Source: CBDUEF01 sp018063485
Lineage (GTDB): Bacteria; Pseudomonadota; Alphaproteobacteria; Rhodobacterales; Rhodobacteraceae
Assembly: GCA_037045435.1 (NCBI GenBank)
Contig: JBAOID010000017.1
Coordinates: forward strand, 1 to 15,784
DNA: 15,784 bases
Direction of reading: 5' to 3'
In this document: positions 7,032 through 14,456 of the stretch, piece by piece
Layout of the letters: every line of letters starts with the position of its first letter
Position numbering within the stretch: position 1 is the stretch's first letter
The notes under the pieces: model-generated
What the model was told of the DNA's origin: nothing
The model's input: only the letters and a program-made list of their open reading frames with translations
Databases searched by the model: none
Program-made: the position numbers and the translations under genes

Positions 7032-9467
7032 TTAGGCCCGCAGCCGTTTGCCCTCGGGGTCAAAGGCCGTCCCCTGCAGCACCCGCGCCTTGTGGGTCCG
7101 CCCCAGAACCATCACCTCCAGTTCCGCCCCCGCAGCAATGTCGGGCCGCAGATAAGCCAAGGCCAGCGACTGGCCGACGTGATAGCCATAGGTGCCGGAT
7201 GACACCTTTCCAGCCGGTTTGCCCGCCAGATCGAAAATCGGTTCGTTGCCTGTCGCGTCCGCCGTCGTGACGTCGATCACCAGAGTCCGCAGCACTTCGC
7301 GAGGGGGCTTGGCGGCAATCGCGGCATAGGCGGCTTTGTTCAGGAACTCTTTGTCCATCTTGATGAGGCCAGCGAGCCCGGTTTCTTGCGGCCAGTATTC
7401 GGGCGAGTAATCCCGGCCCCAGGACCCATAGCCCTTTTCCACCCGCAGGCTCATCAAGGCGCGGCTGCCCACCGGGCCTGCGCCCAAGGGTTTTCCAGCC
7501 TCCAGAAGCGCCGCATAAAGCCGCGCCTGGTCGGCCTCGGCACAGTGCAATTCCCACCCCAGATCGCCGGTGAAGCTGACGCGCAAGGCAATACAAGGCA
7601 CACCCGCCACGTCAATCTGCTGGGACCGCATGAAGGGGAAGGCCTCGTTCGACAGGTCGGCATTGGTCAGCCGCGCCAACAGATCGCGGGCCAAGGGACC
7701 GGCCACGTTGAAGCCCGCCATCGCCTCGGTCACGCTTTGCCAAGTGGTGCCTGCTGGCAGGGGAACGGCATCGAAGAACCGCTTGTGGTAGCGTTCTGCC
7801 ATGCCCGATCCGACCATGAAATAGTCGCCCTCGCCCAGACAGGTGACGGTGAAATCCCCCGCAATGCCGCCGCGTTTGCCGATCAAGGGGGTAAGGCAGG
7901 ACCGGCCCGGCACACCCGGAATCCGGTTGGCCAGCAGGGCATCCAGCCAGTCTTTCGCCCCCGGCCCGGTGATCCGGGTGCGGGCGAAGTTCGAGATGTC
8001 GATGATCCCGGCCCGGTCACGAAGGCTACGCGCCTCGCGTCCAACCGGTGCCCACCAGTTCTGCCGGTCGAAACCGATGGTTTCCTCGGTCGGCTCACCC
8101 TCAGCCGAGAACCACAAGGGATGCTCCCACCCGTAGTTCAGGCCAAAGACCCCACCCATCGCTTTTTGCGTCTCATAAATCGGACGGGTGCGCACAGGGC
8201 GGCCTGCGGCGCGCTCTTCGTTTGGGAAGTGGATCTTGAAGCGGTTGGCGTATTGGTCGCGCACGCGGGCCATGGTGAAATCTTTCCCCGCCCAAGCGCC
8301 AAAACGTGCAAGATCCCAGCCGAACATGTCCAGTTTCGGTTCGCCCGTGACGATCCATTCCGCTGACAACAGGCCAAGGCCGCCGGACTGAGAAAAGCCG
8401 GGAATGATGCCGTTGCAGCAGAAATAGTTGCGCAGTTCCGGCACCGGGCCAAAAAGCGCAGAGGAGTCCGGCGACCAGATCATCGGGCCGTTGATCACCC
8501 GCTTGATGCCTGCCGATCCCACCACCGGCACCCGGTCAATCGCCCGCATCATGTTCGGCTCTATCCGTTCCAGATCATCGGCGAACAGCTCATGGCCAAA
8601 GCCCTGCGGCGTGCCGTCCTCGGCCCAGAATTTCATGTCGCGTTCATAGGCGCCGACCAGCAGGCCCTTGCCCTCTTGCCGCAGGTAATATTCGCCGTCG
8701 CGGTCAGCGACCGAAGGCAAGCGGCGGTCCATGGCCGCAATCTCGGCAATGGTTTCGGTGACGAAATACTGATGCTCGGTCGGCATCAGGGGCAGCGTGA
8801 TTCCCGCCAGCGCCGCCACTTCCCGCGCCCAAAGGCCAGCGGCGTTGACCACCCATTGGGTATGCACGGTGCCGTGGGGCGTTTCGACAATCCACGACCC
8901 ATCCGCCTGTGAACGCGTTGCCGTCACCGGGCAATTGCGATGGATCTGCGCGCCGCGTGCCCGCGCGCCTGCGGCATAGGCCATGGTCACGCCCGACGGG
9001 TCGACGTTGCCGCCCTGCGGTTCATACATGATGCAGCGGATGCCGTCGAAGTTGACCAAGGGGTGCAGCCGCTCGGCCTCGGCCCGCGTCACCTCGTAAA
9101 AATCCATGTCATAGTATTTCGCCTTGGCCGCCTGCAGCCGCAGCTGATGCTCGCGCGCCTCGGTCTGCGCCAGATACAGCGACCCCGGCTGGAAGATGCC
9201 GCAGCCCTGTCCGGTTTCGGCCTCCAACTCTTTGTAAAGACCCATGGTATAGTGCTGCAAACGGCTGATGTTGGTGCTGTCATGCAGCCCGTGGATGTTC
9301 GCCGCCGCGTGCCAGGTAGAGCCGGAGGTCAGTTCCGACCGTTCCAAAAGCACCACATCCGTCCAACCCAGCTTGGTCAGGTGGTAAAGGATCGAACAGC
9401 CGACCAGACCGCCGCCGATGACAACAGCTTGGGCGTGGGATTTCAACTTTACTTCAGGGTTCGTCAT
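7032..9467 (-). CDS. Dimethylglycine/sarcosine dehydrogenase-like flavoprotein with GcvT domain
   Basis: An 811-aa two-part enzyme of the dimethylglycine/sarcosine dehydrogenase family, expected to demethylate an N-methylated amino acid oxidatively and pass the one-carbon unit to tetrahydrofolate. The N-terminal half is a DAO-type FAD oxidoreductase with dinucleotide motif VVIGGGLVG (residues 15-23) and GSTWHAA with His 53, which aligns with the histidine that covalently holds FAD in dimethylglycine dehydrogenase. A short FAO_M-like segment follows (about 370-425). The rest is a GCV_T plus GCV_T_C aminomethyltransferase-like domain, with YFMVGSGMAERYHKRFFD and FTGDLGWELHC. The start chosen is ATG 9467, which overlaps the upstream methyltransferase by 14 bases; an ATG at 9497 would add ten unlikely residues. 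Substrate is not determined. Related GcvT-fused oxidoreductases act on dimethylglycine, sarcosine and other N-methyl compounds. Confidence 0.85.
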   Translation of the reverse strand: MTNPEVKLKSHAQAVVIGGGLVGCSILYHLTKLGWTDVVLLERSELTSGSTWHAAANIHGLHDSTNISRLQHYTMGLYKELEAETGQGCGIFQPGSLYLAQTEAREHQLRLQAAKAKYYDMDFYEVTRAEAERLHPLVNFDGIRCIMYEPQGGNVDPSGVTMAYAAGARARGAQIHRNCPVTATRSQADGSWIVETPHGTVHTQWVVNAAGLWAREVAALAGITLPLMPTEHQYFVTETIAEIAAMDRRLPSVADRDGEYYLRQEGKGLLVGAYERDMKFWAEDGTPQGFGHELFADDLERIEPNMMRAIDRVPVVGSAGIKRVINGPMIWSPDSSALFGPVPELRNYFCCNGIIPGFSQSGGLGLLSAEWIVTGEPKLDMFGWDLARFGAWAGKDFTMARVRDQYANRFKIHFPNEERAAGRPVRTRPIYETQKAMGGVFGLNYGWEHPLWFSAEGEPTEETIGFDRQNWWAPVGREARSLRDRAGIIDISNFARTRITGPGAKDWLDALLANRIPGVPGRSCLTPLIGKRGGIAGDFTVTCLGEGDYFMVGSGMAERYHKRFFDAVPLPAGTTWQSVTEAMAGFNVAGPLARDLLARLTNADLSNEAFPFMRSQQIDVAGVPCIALRVSFTGDLGWELHCAEADQARLYAALLEAGKPLGAGPVGSRALMSLRVEKGYGSWGRDYSPEYWPQETGLAGLIKMDKEFLNKAAYAAIAAKPPREVLRTLVIDVTTADATGNEPIFDLAGKPAGKVSSGTYGYHVGQSLALAYLRPDIAAGAELEVMVLGRTHKARVLQGTAFDPEGKRLRA

Positions 9468-10974
9468 TGCCGATCTCTTCCCGCCGCTTGGCGACATAGG
9501 CTTGCAGTTCTTCCCGGATGGCAGGGTCCATCACAGGTTCTTCATATTCGGCCAGCGCCTGCTGCCAGAGGTCCGTTGCACGTTGCCCAGCCTCTTTGGC
9601 CCCGGCAATCGCCCAGTTTTCATAGCCGCGCCAATCCGACAGCATCGGCTGATAAAACGCGCGTTCATAGCGTTCCATCGTATGGGGCGCGCCAAAGAAA
9701 TGCCCGCCCGCAGGCACATCGCGGATGGCGTCGAAACCCAGTTCCTCGGCATTCCATTTCAGGGGGCGCAGAAACTCCACCATGTTCTGCAGGATTTCCA
9801 CGTCCAGGATGAGCTTTTCGTAGCTGGCCGTCAGCCCGCCCTCCAGCCAACCCGCCGCGTGATAGATCAGGTTCGCCCCGCCCATCACGGCGCCCCAGGT
9901 GGCCATGGACGTCTCATAAGCCGCCTGAAGATCGACCGCGTTTGAGGCATTGGCGTTCGAGGTGCGGTAGGGCAGCCCATAGCGCCGCGCCAATTGGCCT
10001 GCGATGACGTTGGCCTTGCTATTTTCCGGGGTGCCAAAGGCGGGCGCGCCTGACCGCATGTCAACGTTACTGGTGAAGGCCCCATACATCACCGGCGCGC
10101 CGGGTTTCACCAGTTGGGTCAACACCACACCAAACAGCGCCTCGGCGTTTTGCTGGGCAAGGGCGGCGGGCAGGGAGACCGGGGTCATCGCCCCCATCAG
10201 GGTAAAGGGCGTGATCGTGACCGGCTGGCCATGTTCGGCCATGGCAATCAGCCCGTCGCCCATGGCGTCATCCAGAAGGCGTGGCGAGTTGACCGAGATG
10301 ATGGTGATGACGCCCGGATCGCGCGCCATCTCCTCAAGGCTGATCCCGCGCGAAATGGCCATCATGTGGATGCCATCCATCGCCCGGCCCCGACCAATCG
10401 CAGTGCAATGGAAGGTCAAATCTGAGAGCGTCAGGTTCGCGAAATAGGTGTCCAGATGCCGGTTGTTGGCAGGCAATTCCTGCGGCGCGGTCACCTGATT
10501 GCCGATCATGTGAATGGCATTAAAGTGATGCGCAAGGCGAATGAAATTCTGGTAATCGGCCAGATTGCCCGACCGCCGCCCGTTCACCCGATCATGCACA
10601 TTCGGCGGTCCCGCGACCAGACCAAAGACCAGATGATCGCCGCCCAGATGCACCCTTTTGTCGGGGTTGCGCGGGGCCAGCGTGAACTGGCGCGGCACGC
10701 TGGCCAAGGCCGCCGAAACAATGCTTTCGTCGATCCGCACGATGCCGTCATCGTCGATCTTTGCCCCAGCGGCGGCAAAAAGGGCGCGCACGTTGGCCCC
10801 CATGACCTTTATCCCCAACTCCTTAAGAATGCGGATCGAGGTGTCGTGCAGGTCCTGCATCTGGTCAGGGGACAGCATTTCCATCGGCGCATAGGGATTG
10901 CGCACCACCTCCCAAGGAAGTTGAGTGATACTGGCCCCGACCTTCTCGCGTCGCCCTCGTCTTGCTTCCCGCAT
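9454..10974 (-). CDS. MttB-family (non-pyrrolysine) methylamine/betaine methyltransferase
   Basis: A 506-aa member of the trimethylamine methyltransferase (MttB) family. Family features include the N-terminal LHDTSIRILKELGIKVMG helix, the central GNQVTAPQELPANN and GAFTSNVDMRSGAPAFGTPE segments, and GGANLIYHAAGWLEGGL toward the C-terminus. The true trimethylamine enzymes read an in-frame amber codon as pyrrolysine; this gene is open throughout and ends in TGA. It therefore belongs to the non-Pyl branch, whose studied members demethylate glycine betaine, carnitine or similar quaternary amines using a corrinoid protein. No corrinoid protein or reactivator is in the window. ATG 10974 was preferred to an upstream ATG at 11070 because it has a GAGG ribosome site and gives the usual N-terminus (MREARRGRREKVGAS). 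It is the first gene of an operon with the dehydrogenase. Confidence 0.85.
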   Translation of the reverse strand: MREARRGRREKVGASITQLPWEVVRNPYAPMEMLSPDQMQDLHDTSIRILKELGIKVMGANVRALFAAAGAKIDDDGIVRIDESIVSAALASVPRQFTLAPRNPDKRVHLGGDHLVFGLVAGPPNVHDRVNGRRSGNLADYQNFIRLAHHFNAIHMIGNQVTAPQELPANNRHLDTYFANLTLSDLTFHCTAIGRGRAMDGIHMMAISRGISLEEMARDPGVITIISVNSPRLLDDAMGDGLIAMAEHGQPVTITPFTLMGAMTPVSLPAALAQQNAEALFGVVLTQLVKPGAPVMYGAFTSNVDMRSGAPAFGTPENSKANVIAGQLARRYGLPYRTSNANASNAVDLQAAYETSMATWGAVMGGANLIYHAAGWLEGGLTASYEKLILDVEILQNMVEFLRPLKWNAEELGFDAIRDVPAGGHFFGAPHTMERYERAFYQPMLSDWRGYENWAIAGAKEAGQRATDLWQQALAEYEEPVMDPAIREELQAYVAKRREEIGNDEP

Positions 10975-11124
10975 AGTGCCTCGCCCTGCTGCTGGGCACA
11001 GACTACGGCCAAATTGCCGCCGCTTCACGAAAGCGAAACGAGGGTCTGACCCCTGTTTATTCCGGGGCAAGCAGTTCTTGGACCGACGGGGCGAGATCGG
11101 TTAGGCTTTGCGCAGGAGAATACA
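10975..11124. promoter_or_regulatory. Divergent promoter region between the methyltransferase operon and the LysR gene
   Basis: A 150-base gap between two oppositely transcribed starts, the normal place for a LysR-type regulator to bind and control both its own gene and the adjacent operon. A weak -35/-10 candidate for the regulator is TTGGAC (11078-11083) and TTAGGC (11101-11106), 17 bases apart. AGGAG sits just before ATG 11125, and GAGG before ATG 10974 on the other strand. Confidence 0.55.
11021..11035. promoter_or_regulatory. Candidate LysR operator, inverted repeat CGCTT-N5-AAGCG
   Basis: CGCTTCACGAAAGCG is a perfect 5-bp inverted repeat with a 5-base centre. It overlaps a T-N11-A box (T 11024, A 11036) of the sort LysR-type proteins bind. 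It lies 47 bases upstream of the methyltransferase start and 90 bases upstream of the regulator start. The assignment is positional. Confidence 0.45.
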
Positions 11125-11994
11125 ATGAAGAATCTGCCCCCGCTAAACTATATCCGGTCTTTCGAGGCCTCAGCCCGGCATCTAAGCTTTACCAAGGCGG
11201 CGGAAGAACTTGGCATGACGCAGGCGGCGGTATCGGGCCATGTCCGCGCGCTGGAAAACTATATCGGCCGACCGCTGTTCGTTCGCGCGCCACGCAGCCT
11301 TGGCCTGACCGAAGTGGCTGCGTCATATTTGCCGATGCTTCGGCAGGCTTTGACGCAGATTGATGTGGCGACCGGGCAAATCCTGACCGTGGCGCATCGG
11401 CAGGAAGTGATCATCGCCTGCCCGGCCAGCCTTGCTGCGAATTGGCTGCCGCAGCGGTTGCACGCTTTCCGACAAGCTGCGCCAGAAGTGGACGTCACCA
11501 TCCACGCTACGATCTGGTCAGAGACCAGCGACCAGATCGCCGACCTGCGCATCACCCCACGCCATGTCAGCCAGCCGCTGGTCGGGCACAGTCTTGGCGA
11601 GGAAGGGCTGGTGATGGTCTGCCCGCCGTCTTTTATGATGGGGCCAGACGCAATGACCCGGCCTGCCGATGTCGCGCGGCATCCGATGATCCATGTGCTG
11701 GGCCGGCAGGACCATTGGGAAGCCTTTGCACGGCACCACGGGTTGGCCGATTTGCCGCTGGCGCGGGGACTGAAAACCGACAGTTCAAACGTGGCGCTGG
11801 AGATGGCGATTGCGGGCCTAGGCTGTTGCGTGACGCTGGCATCCTTGGCCGAAGTTCATCTGCAGCGCGGCCTCTTGGTTGAACCGTTCCCTGCGCCGCT
11901 CCCAAGTGGCTGGGGCTATGACCTGCATCCGGGTGAGCTTAGCCCTACGCGCGCAAGCGAAAAGCTGATGAAGTTCCTGCTTCAACGGGAGTGA
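11125..11994 (+). CDS. LysR-family transcriptional regulator (GcvA-like)
   Basis: A 289-aa LysR-type regulator. The winged helix-turn-helix occupies about residues 8-65, with FEASARHLSFTKAAEELGMT, QAAVSGHVRALE and GRPLFVR, the pattern of the GcvA-like subgroup. The remainder (about 90-285) is the periplasmic-binding-fold effector domain. AGGAG lies seven bases ahead of ATG 11125. Being divergent from the methyltransferase/dehydrogenase operon, it most likely activates that operon in response to its substrate, possibly a methylated amine or glycine-related ligand given the GcvA resemblance. The ligand is inference. Length and domain order are normal. The stop codon lies inside a 13-bp tandem duplication. 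Confidence 0.88.
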   Translation: MKNLPPLNYIRSFEASARHLSFTKAAEELGMTQAAVSGHVRALENYIGRPLFVRAPRSLGLTEVAASYLPMLRQALTQIDVATGQILTVAHRQEVIIACPASLAANWLPQRLHAFRQAAPEVDVTIHATIWSETSDQIADLRITPRHVSQPLVGHSLGEEGLVMVCPPSFMMGPDAMTRPADVARHPMIHVLGRQDHWEAFARHHGLADLPLARGLKTDSSNVALEMAIAGLGCCVTLASLAEVHLQRGLLVEPFPAPLPSGWGYDLHPGELSPTRASEKLMKFLLQRE

Positions 11995-12009
11995 GCAACG
12001 GGAGTGAGC
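11984..12009 (+). repeat. 13-bp tandem duplication over the LysR stop codon
   Basis: AACGGGAGTGAGC occurs twice back to back, at 11984-11996 and 11997-12009. The first copy contains the regulator's TGA stop (11992-11994). Adding one unit leaves the protein unchanged, so it is probably a neutral slippage product. Confidence 0.85.
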
Positions 12010-12271
12010 AATTCGGGTGAATGCTAGAAGAAGCGGTTGGCAAAGACAAGGGATCGCATGCAGGATCAAATCCGCAAAATCGCCGCCAGAAATGCGAACC
12101 GGCCAGTATCTGCCGAGAACAGCTTAGGGGTGACCAGAAGTTTGCGTCAAGGAAGTACAGAGACCGCTTACCGCCGCGTGCAATTCATCAGCACCGAAAC
12201 GGCGGTCGATATTACATTGCCCTGTCGGCATAGCCGAGGATGTGGCGGGCGCGGTGGACAGGAGAGAAGCC
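12010..12271. other. Leader upstream of the recombinase, no gene supported
   Basis: A plus-strand frame opens at TTG 12037 (MAKTRDRMQDQIRKIAARNA) and looks coding for about 35 codons, but then turns Cys/His/Arg-rich and overlaps the recombinase gene in another frame. It may be a truncated remnant, perhaps left by integration at this point, or mere leader DNA. Confidence 0.3.
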
Positions 12272-12904
12272 ATGCCCATCGAAACACTTCCCACCCTTCG
12301 CCCCACACGTGCGCCTTGGAACAAGGGCCGCATCGTCGGCCAGAAACGCCCGCTGTTGCCCAAACATGTCTGGTCCATTCGTGTCCGGCTGGAAATGGCA
12401 GACAATAGGCGCGATCTCGCGCTGTTCAACATGGCCATCGATTGCAAACTCCGTGGCTGCGATCTGGTCTGCCTGAAGGTGAACGATGTTTATGCCGCAA
12501 GCCGCGTCAAGGAACGTGCTTCAGTCACGCAGAGCAAGACGCGCAAGCCCGTGCGCTTTGAGATTACCGAAACCACGCGACTGTCGGTGGAGCGTTGGAT
12601 CAAGGATCCCGAAATGATCGGTAGCGAATATCTTTGGCCAAGCCGTGTCCATGCTAGCCCGCACTTGTCGACACGCCAATATGCGCGGACCATGCGCGAC
12701 TGGGTTCTCTCGATCGGGCTTGAACCGAGCGCCTATGGCACCCATTCGATGCGACGCACGAAGGTAGCCCAGATTTACAAGAAGACGGGTAATCTGCGCG
12801 CTGTGCAGCTTTTGCTCGGGCATACCAAGATGGACAGCACTGTTCGCTATCTTGGGGTCGACCTGGACGATGCGCTGTCCTTGTCAGAAGGGATCGATCT
12901 GTAA
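12272..12904 (+). CDS. Minimal tyrosine recombinase/integrase
   Basis: A 210-aa site-specific recombinase of the tyrosine (phage integrase) family, cutting and rejoining DNA through a 3'-phosphotyrosine. The active-site set is complete: Arg 61 (KLRGCDL), Lys 89 (TQSKT), His 158 and Arg 161 (THSMRRTK), His 184 (LLGHTK) and Tyr 193 (TVRYLG). Only the catalytic domain plus a short N-terminal segment (LRPTRAPWNKGR) is present. The usual core-binding and arm-binding domains, about 100-200 residues, are absent, as in the group of very short integrases scattered through proteobacterial plasmids and chromosomes. ATG 12272 has GGAGAG just upstream; an earlier in-frame start at 12242 lacks such support. 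Its DNA target and partner are unknown; no attachment sites could be matched in the window. Confidence 0.87.
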   Translation: MPIETLPTLRPTRAPWNKGRIVGQKRPLLPKHVWSIRVRLEMADNRRDLALFNMAIDCKLRGCDLVCLKVNDVYAASRVKERASVTQSKTRKPVRFEITETTRLSVERWIKDPEMIGSEYLWPSRVHASPHLSTRQYARTMRDWVLSIGLEPSAYGTHSMRRTKVAQIYKKTGNLRAVQLLLGHTKMDSTVRYLGVDLDDALSLSEGIDL

Positions 12905-12912
12905 CTACTCCC

Positions 12913-12941
12913 GCCGACCGGCGTGCCATGCGCCGGTCGGC
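12913..12941 (+). terminator. Strong hairpin downstream of the recombinase
   Basis: GCCGACCGGCG (12913-12923) and CGCCGGTCGGC (12931-12941) are perfect 11-bp arms around a 7-base loop, starting 8 bases after the stop. There is no T tract, so it may be a weak or Rho-assisted terminator, an mRNA-stabilising hairpin, or a recombinase site rather than a classical intrinsic terminator. Confidence 0.55.
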
Positions 12942-14061
12942 CCGAAGCAGCCGCTCGGCGCCACCTTGATTAGCGGGTCGGCATCATCTGATGCTGATCT
13001 TCCGCGGGTGCAGCTATAAAATCATCGTCAGCGAGGTGGCTACTCGATCCGAACAACCTGGCCAATGGAACGTCGATATACTGGGATCAATCTTCTTCCT
13101 AAAAGTATACGCTGTAGTGGTGGTCCAGGAGATGAACTTGGCGGCAGGCGTGCGCCTCAAGCCTGATGTCCTCAGCCCGCTGCACCGGCTGGTGTATGGC
13201 AAAGTGGCTGAATTCCGTCTTTGATACTTAAAAGGTGCAGATATCGCGCAGTATCATAGGCAAAGGTCTGAAAATCAGTCAGGTTCAACTGGTCGCGCCG
13301 ATCTGTCCGGCGATACTGCGAACTAAGATCAGGGCAGCCGTAGGCGCGAAATCGTGCCCTTCTAGCCCAAGCCTGATGTATGTGCTGACCACTAACCTTG
13401 GCTTGCAGCGGATGGCGGGCAGCCCGCAACACGGCGTCTTAGCGCTTGTCGCCGTCAAACTTGCAGCCCTGCATCTGCGGTTAAGGATCCTCGAAGATCA
13501 GGCAAATCCGTCCACTGAGCACTACAGCAATATCCACATCGCGATTGCGGTTCCTGGTGCGGTTCGGGCTTGCCTGAAAGATTCCCGCAAGGGGCATTCT
13601 GACCCGGAGACGCGAGTTGACGCGGGCAGCGGCGTGGCGTTCGTCCTGTCACTTCTGGCAAACGTGTCGGAAGGGATCCGCATGCGGAGGTCTGGCCAGC
13701 GTCAGTGAGATTCGCCGCCAGTCCGCACTTTTTCCCGATGTCGCCAGTCTTTCGGACTGACTCTGGCCGCTATGATCTTGCCCCTTGGCGCTGTGTTGGA
13801 GGGGTGAATGGGGCGTGCCAATCTGTCGCATGACAGAGCAGAAGCTCAACTCTGCCAACCTGTCATATCGCGGGCGCGAAACCTTGGAGGTTTTCCCGTA
13901 GCCGCCAAAAAGTCTGCCAACTTGGCAGCACCGCAGAGGCCAACATCGCCTATACCCATCTGATAGAAAAGGAAAATCCCATCTGGATCGGCTAAGACAC
14001 CGTCAACGGGCGGCGCGGCCCCTCACAGGTTCGGCGCCGAGGTTCTGAAGCAGAGGGAAAG
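12942..14061. other. Gene-poor region of about 1.1 kb
   Basis: No frame gives a recognisable or composition-consistent protein. The longest open frame (GTG 13235 to 13708, 157 codons) uses AT-ending and rare codons such as ATA unlike its neighbours and has no family resemblance I can name. Short fragments such as TAEANIAYTHLIEKENPIWIG near 13930-14000 look protein-like but lack a start and continuity. The right third holds short repeats and palindromes (13816-13930). The whole may be decayed mobile DNA plus the regulatory region of the gene at 14062. Confidence 0.5.
13816..13930. repeat. Cluster of TGCCAAYCTGTC repeats and palindromes
   Basis: TGCCAATCTGTC (13816-13827) and TGCCAACCTGTC (13853-13864) match at 11 of 12 bases and are 37 bases apart. 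A third, partial copy TGCCAACTTGGCA (13915-13927) is itself part of the palindrome CTGCCAA-C-TTGGCAG (13914-13928). The first copy also overlaps CTGTC-GCAT-GACAG (13823-13836). The spacing and symmetry suggest protein-binding sites, for example operators or recombination sites, upstream of the small-protein cluster. Confidence 0.5.
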
Positions 14062-14358
14062 ATGCGGAAAGGCTTTTGCGGGGTAATCGCGACATTGATC
14101 CTGTTTGTATCTGGCGCAGCCAGAGCCGAGGGACCGACTGTCGCTGGTCTGACCCCATCTGAACGCCCTGCTGGCGCGCCAGTGATCTCCGAGTTGGAGA
14201 AGGATGCGGCTTGGTATGCACATGCCCTGACCGGCATTGAGCCGCCTTTCCCGGCATCGCTGCGATTTCTTGAGGATCAGGGGGCGTGGTTTTCGCCCTT
14301 CATGCACCCCGGAATGACCGGCCCCTACGATATTCGTCGTTGGCACGACGCTGACTAA
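14062..14358 (+). CDS. Small secreted protein of unknown function
   Basis: A 98-aa protein with an N-terminal signal peptide (MRKGFCGVIATLILFVSGAA) and a likely signal-peptidase I cut after ARA at residue 22, so the mature form is about 76 residues in the periplasm. I do not recognise the family. The mature chain contains DAAWYAHALTGIEPPFPASL and then RFLEDQGAWFSPFMHPGM, ending TGPYDIRRWHDAD. It is rich in aromatic residues and has no cysteine after the signal, with His and Met residues in HPGM and RWH. GAGGG lies a few bases before ATG 14062. It is followed after 98 bases by the methionine-rich gene in the same direction, with a hairpin between them, so co-transcription is plausible but partial termination is possible. 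Confidence 0.7.
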   Translation: MRKGFCGVIATLILFVSGAARAEGPTVAGLTPSERPAGAPVISELEKDAAWYAHALTGIEPPFPASLRFLEDQGAWFSPFMHPGMTGPYDIRRWHDAD

Positions 14359-14381
14359 CCCGCGCCAGCGAGCAACAGCAT

Positions 14382-14402
14382 ACGCCCGGATGGTCCGGGC
14401 GT
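14382..14402 (+). terminator. Hairpin between the 98-aa gene and the Met-rich gene
   Basis: ACGCCCGGA (14382-14390), loop TGG, TCCGGGCGT (14394-14402) form a perfect 9-bp stem, followed by TTAGG rather than a T run. A second, looser repeat follows (GGCCGG 14405-14410, CCGGCC 14426-14431), so two stems stand in series just ahead of the next ribosome binding site. This could be an attenuator, a processing element or a weak terminator. Confidence 0.5.
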
Positions 14403-14456
14403 TAGGCCGGGTGATCCAATATCCACCGGCCTTAAGACAGACCAAGGAGACTTTGG

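Noticed and set aside
7386..8366. 326-codon plus-strand open frame
   Set aside because: It is antisense to the conserved dehydrogenase, whose domains are unmistakable; shadow frame.
9454..10974. Pyrrolysine-containing trimethylamine methyltransferase (mttB proper)
   Set aside because: The gene is open from ATG 10974 to its TGA with no in-frame amber codon, so no Pyl position exists.
12037..12408. TTG-initiated 123-codon frame upstream of the recombinase
   Set aside because: It overlaps the recombinase by about 135 bases in a different frame, its second half has unnatural composition, and no family is recognised.
13235..13708. 157-codon frame in the gene-poor region
   Set aside because: GTG start without a ribosome site, rare AT-ending codons and no recognisable motif; not supported as a gene.
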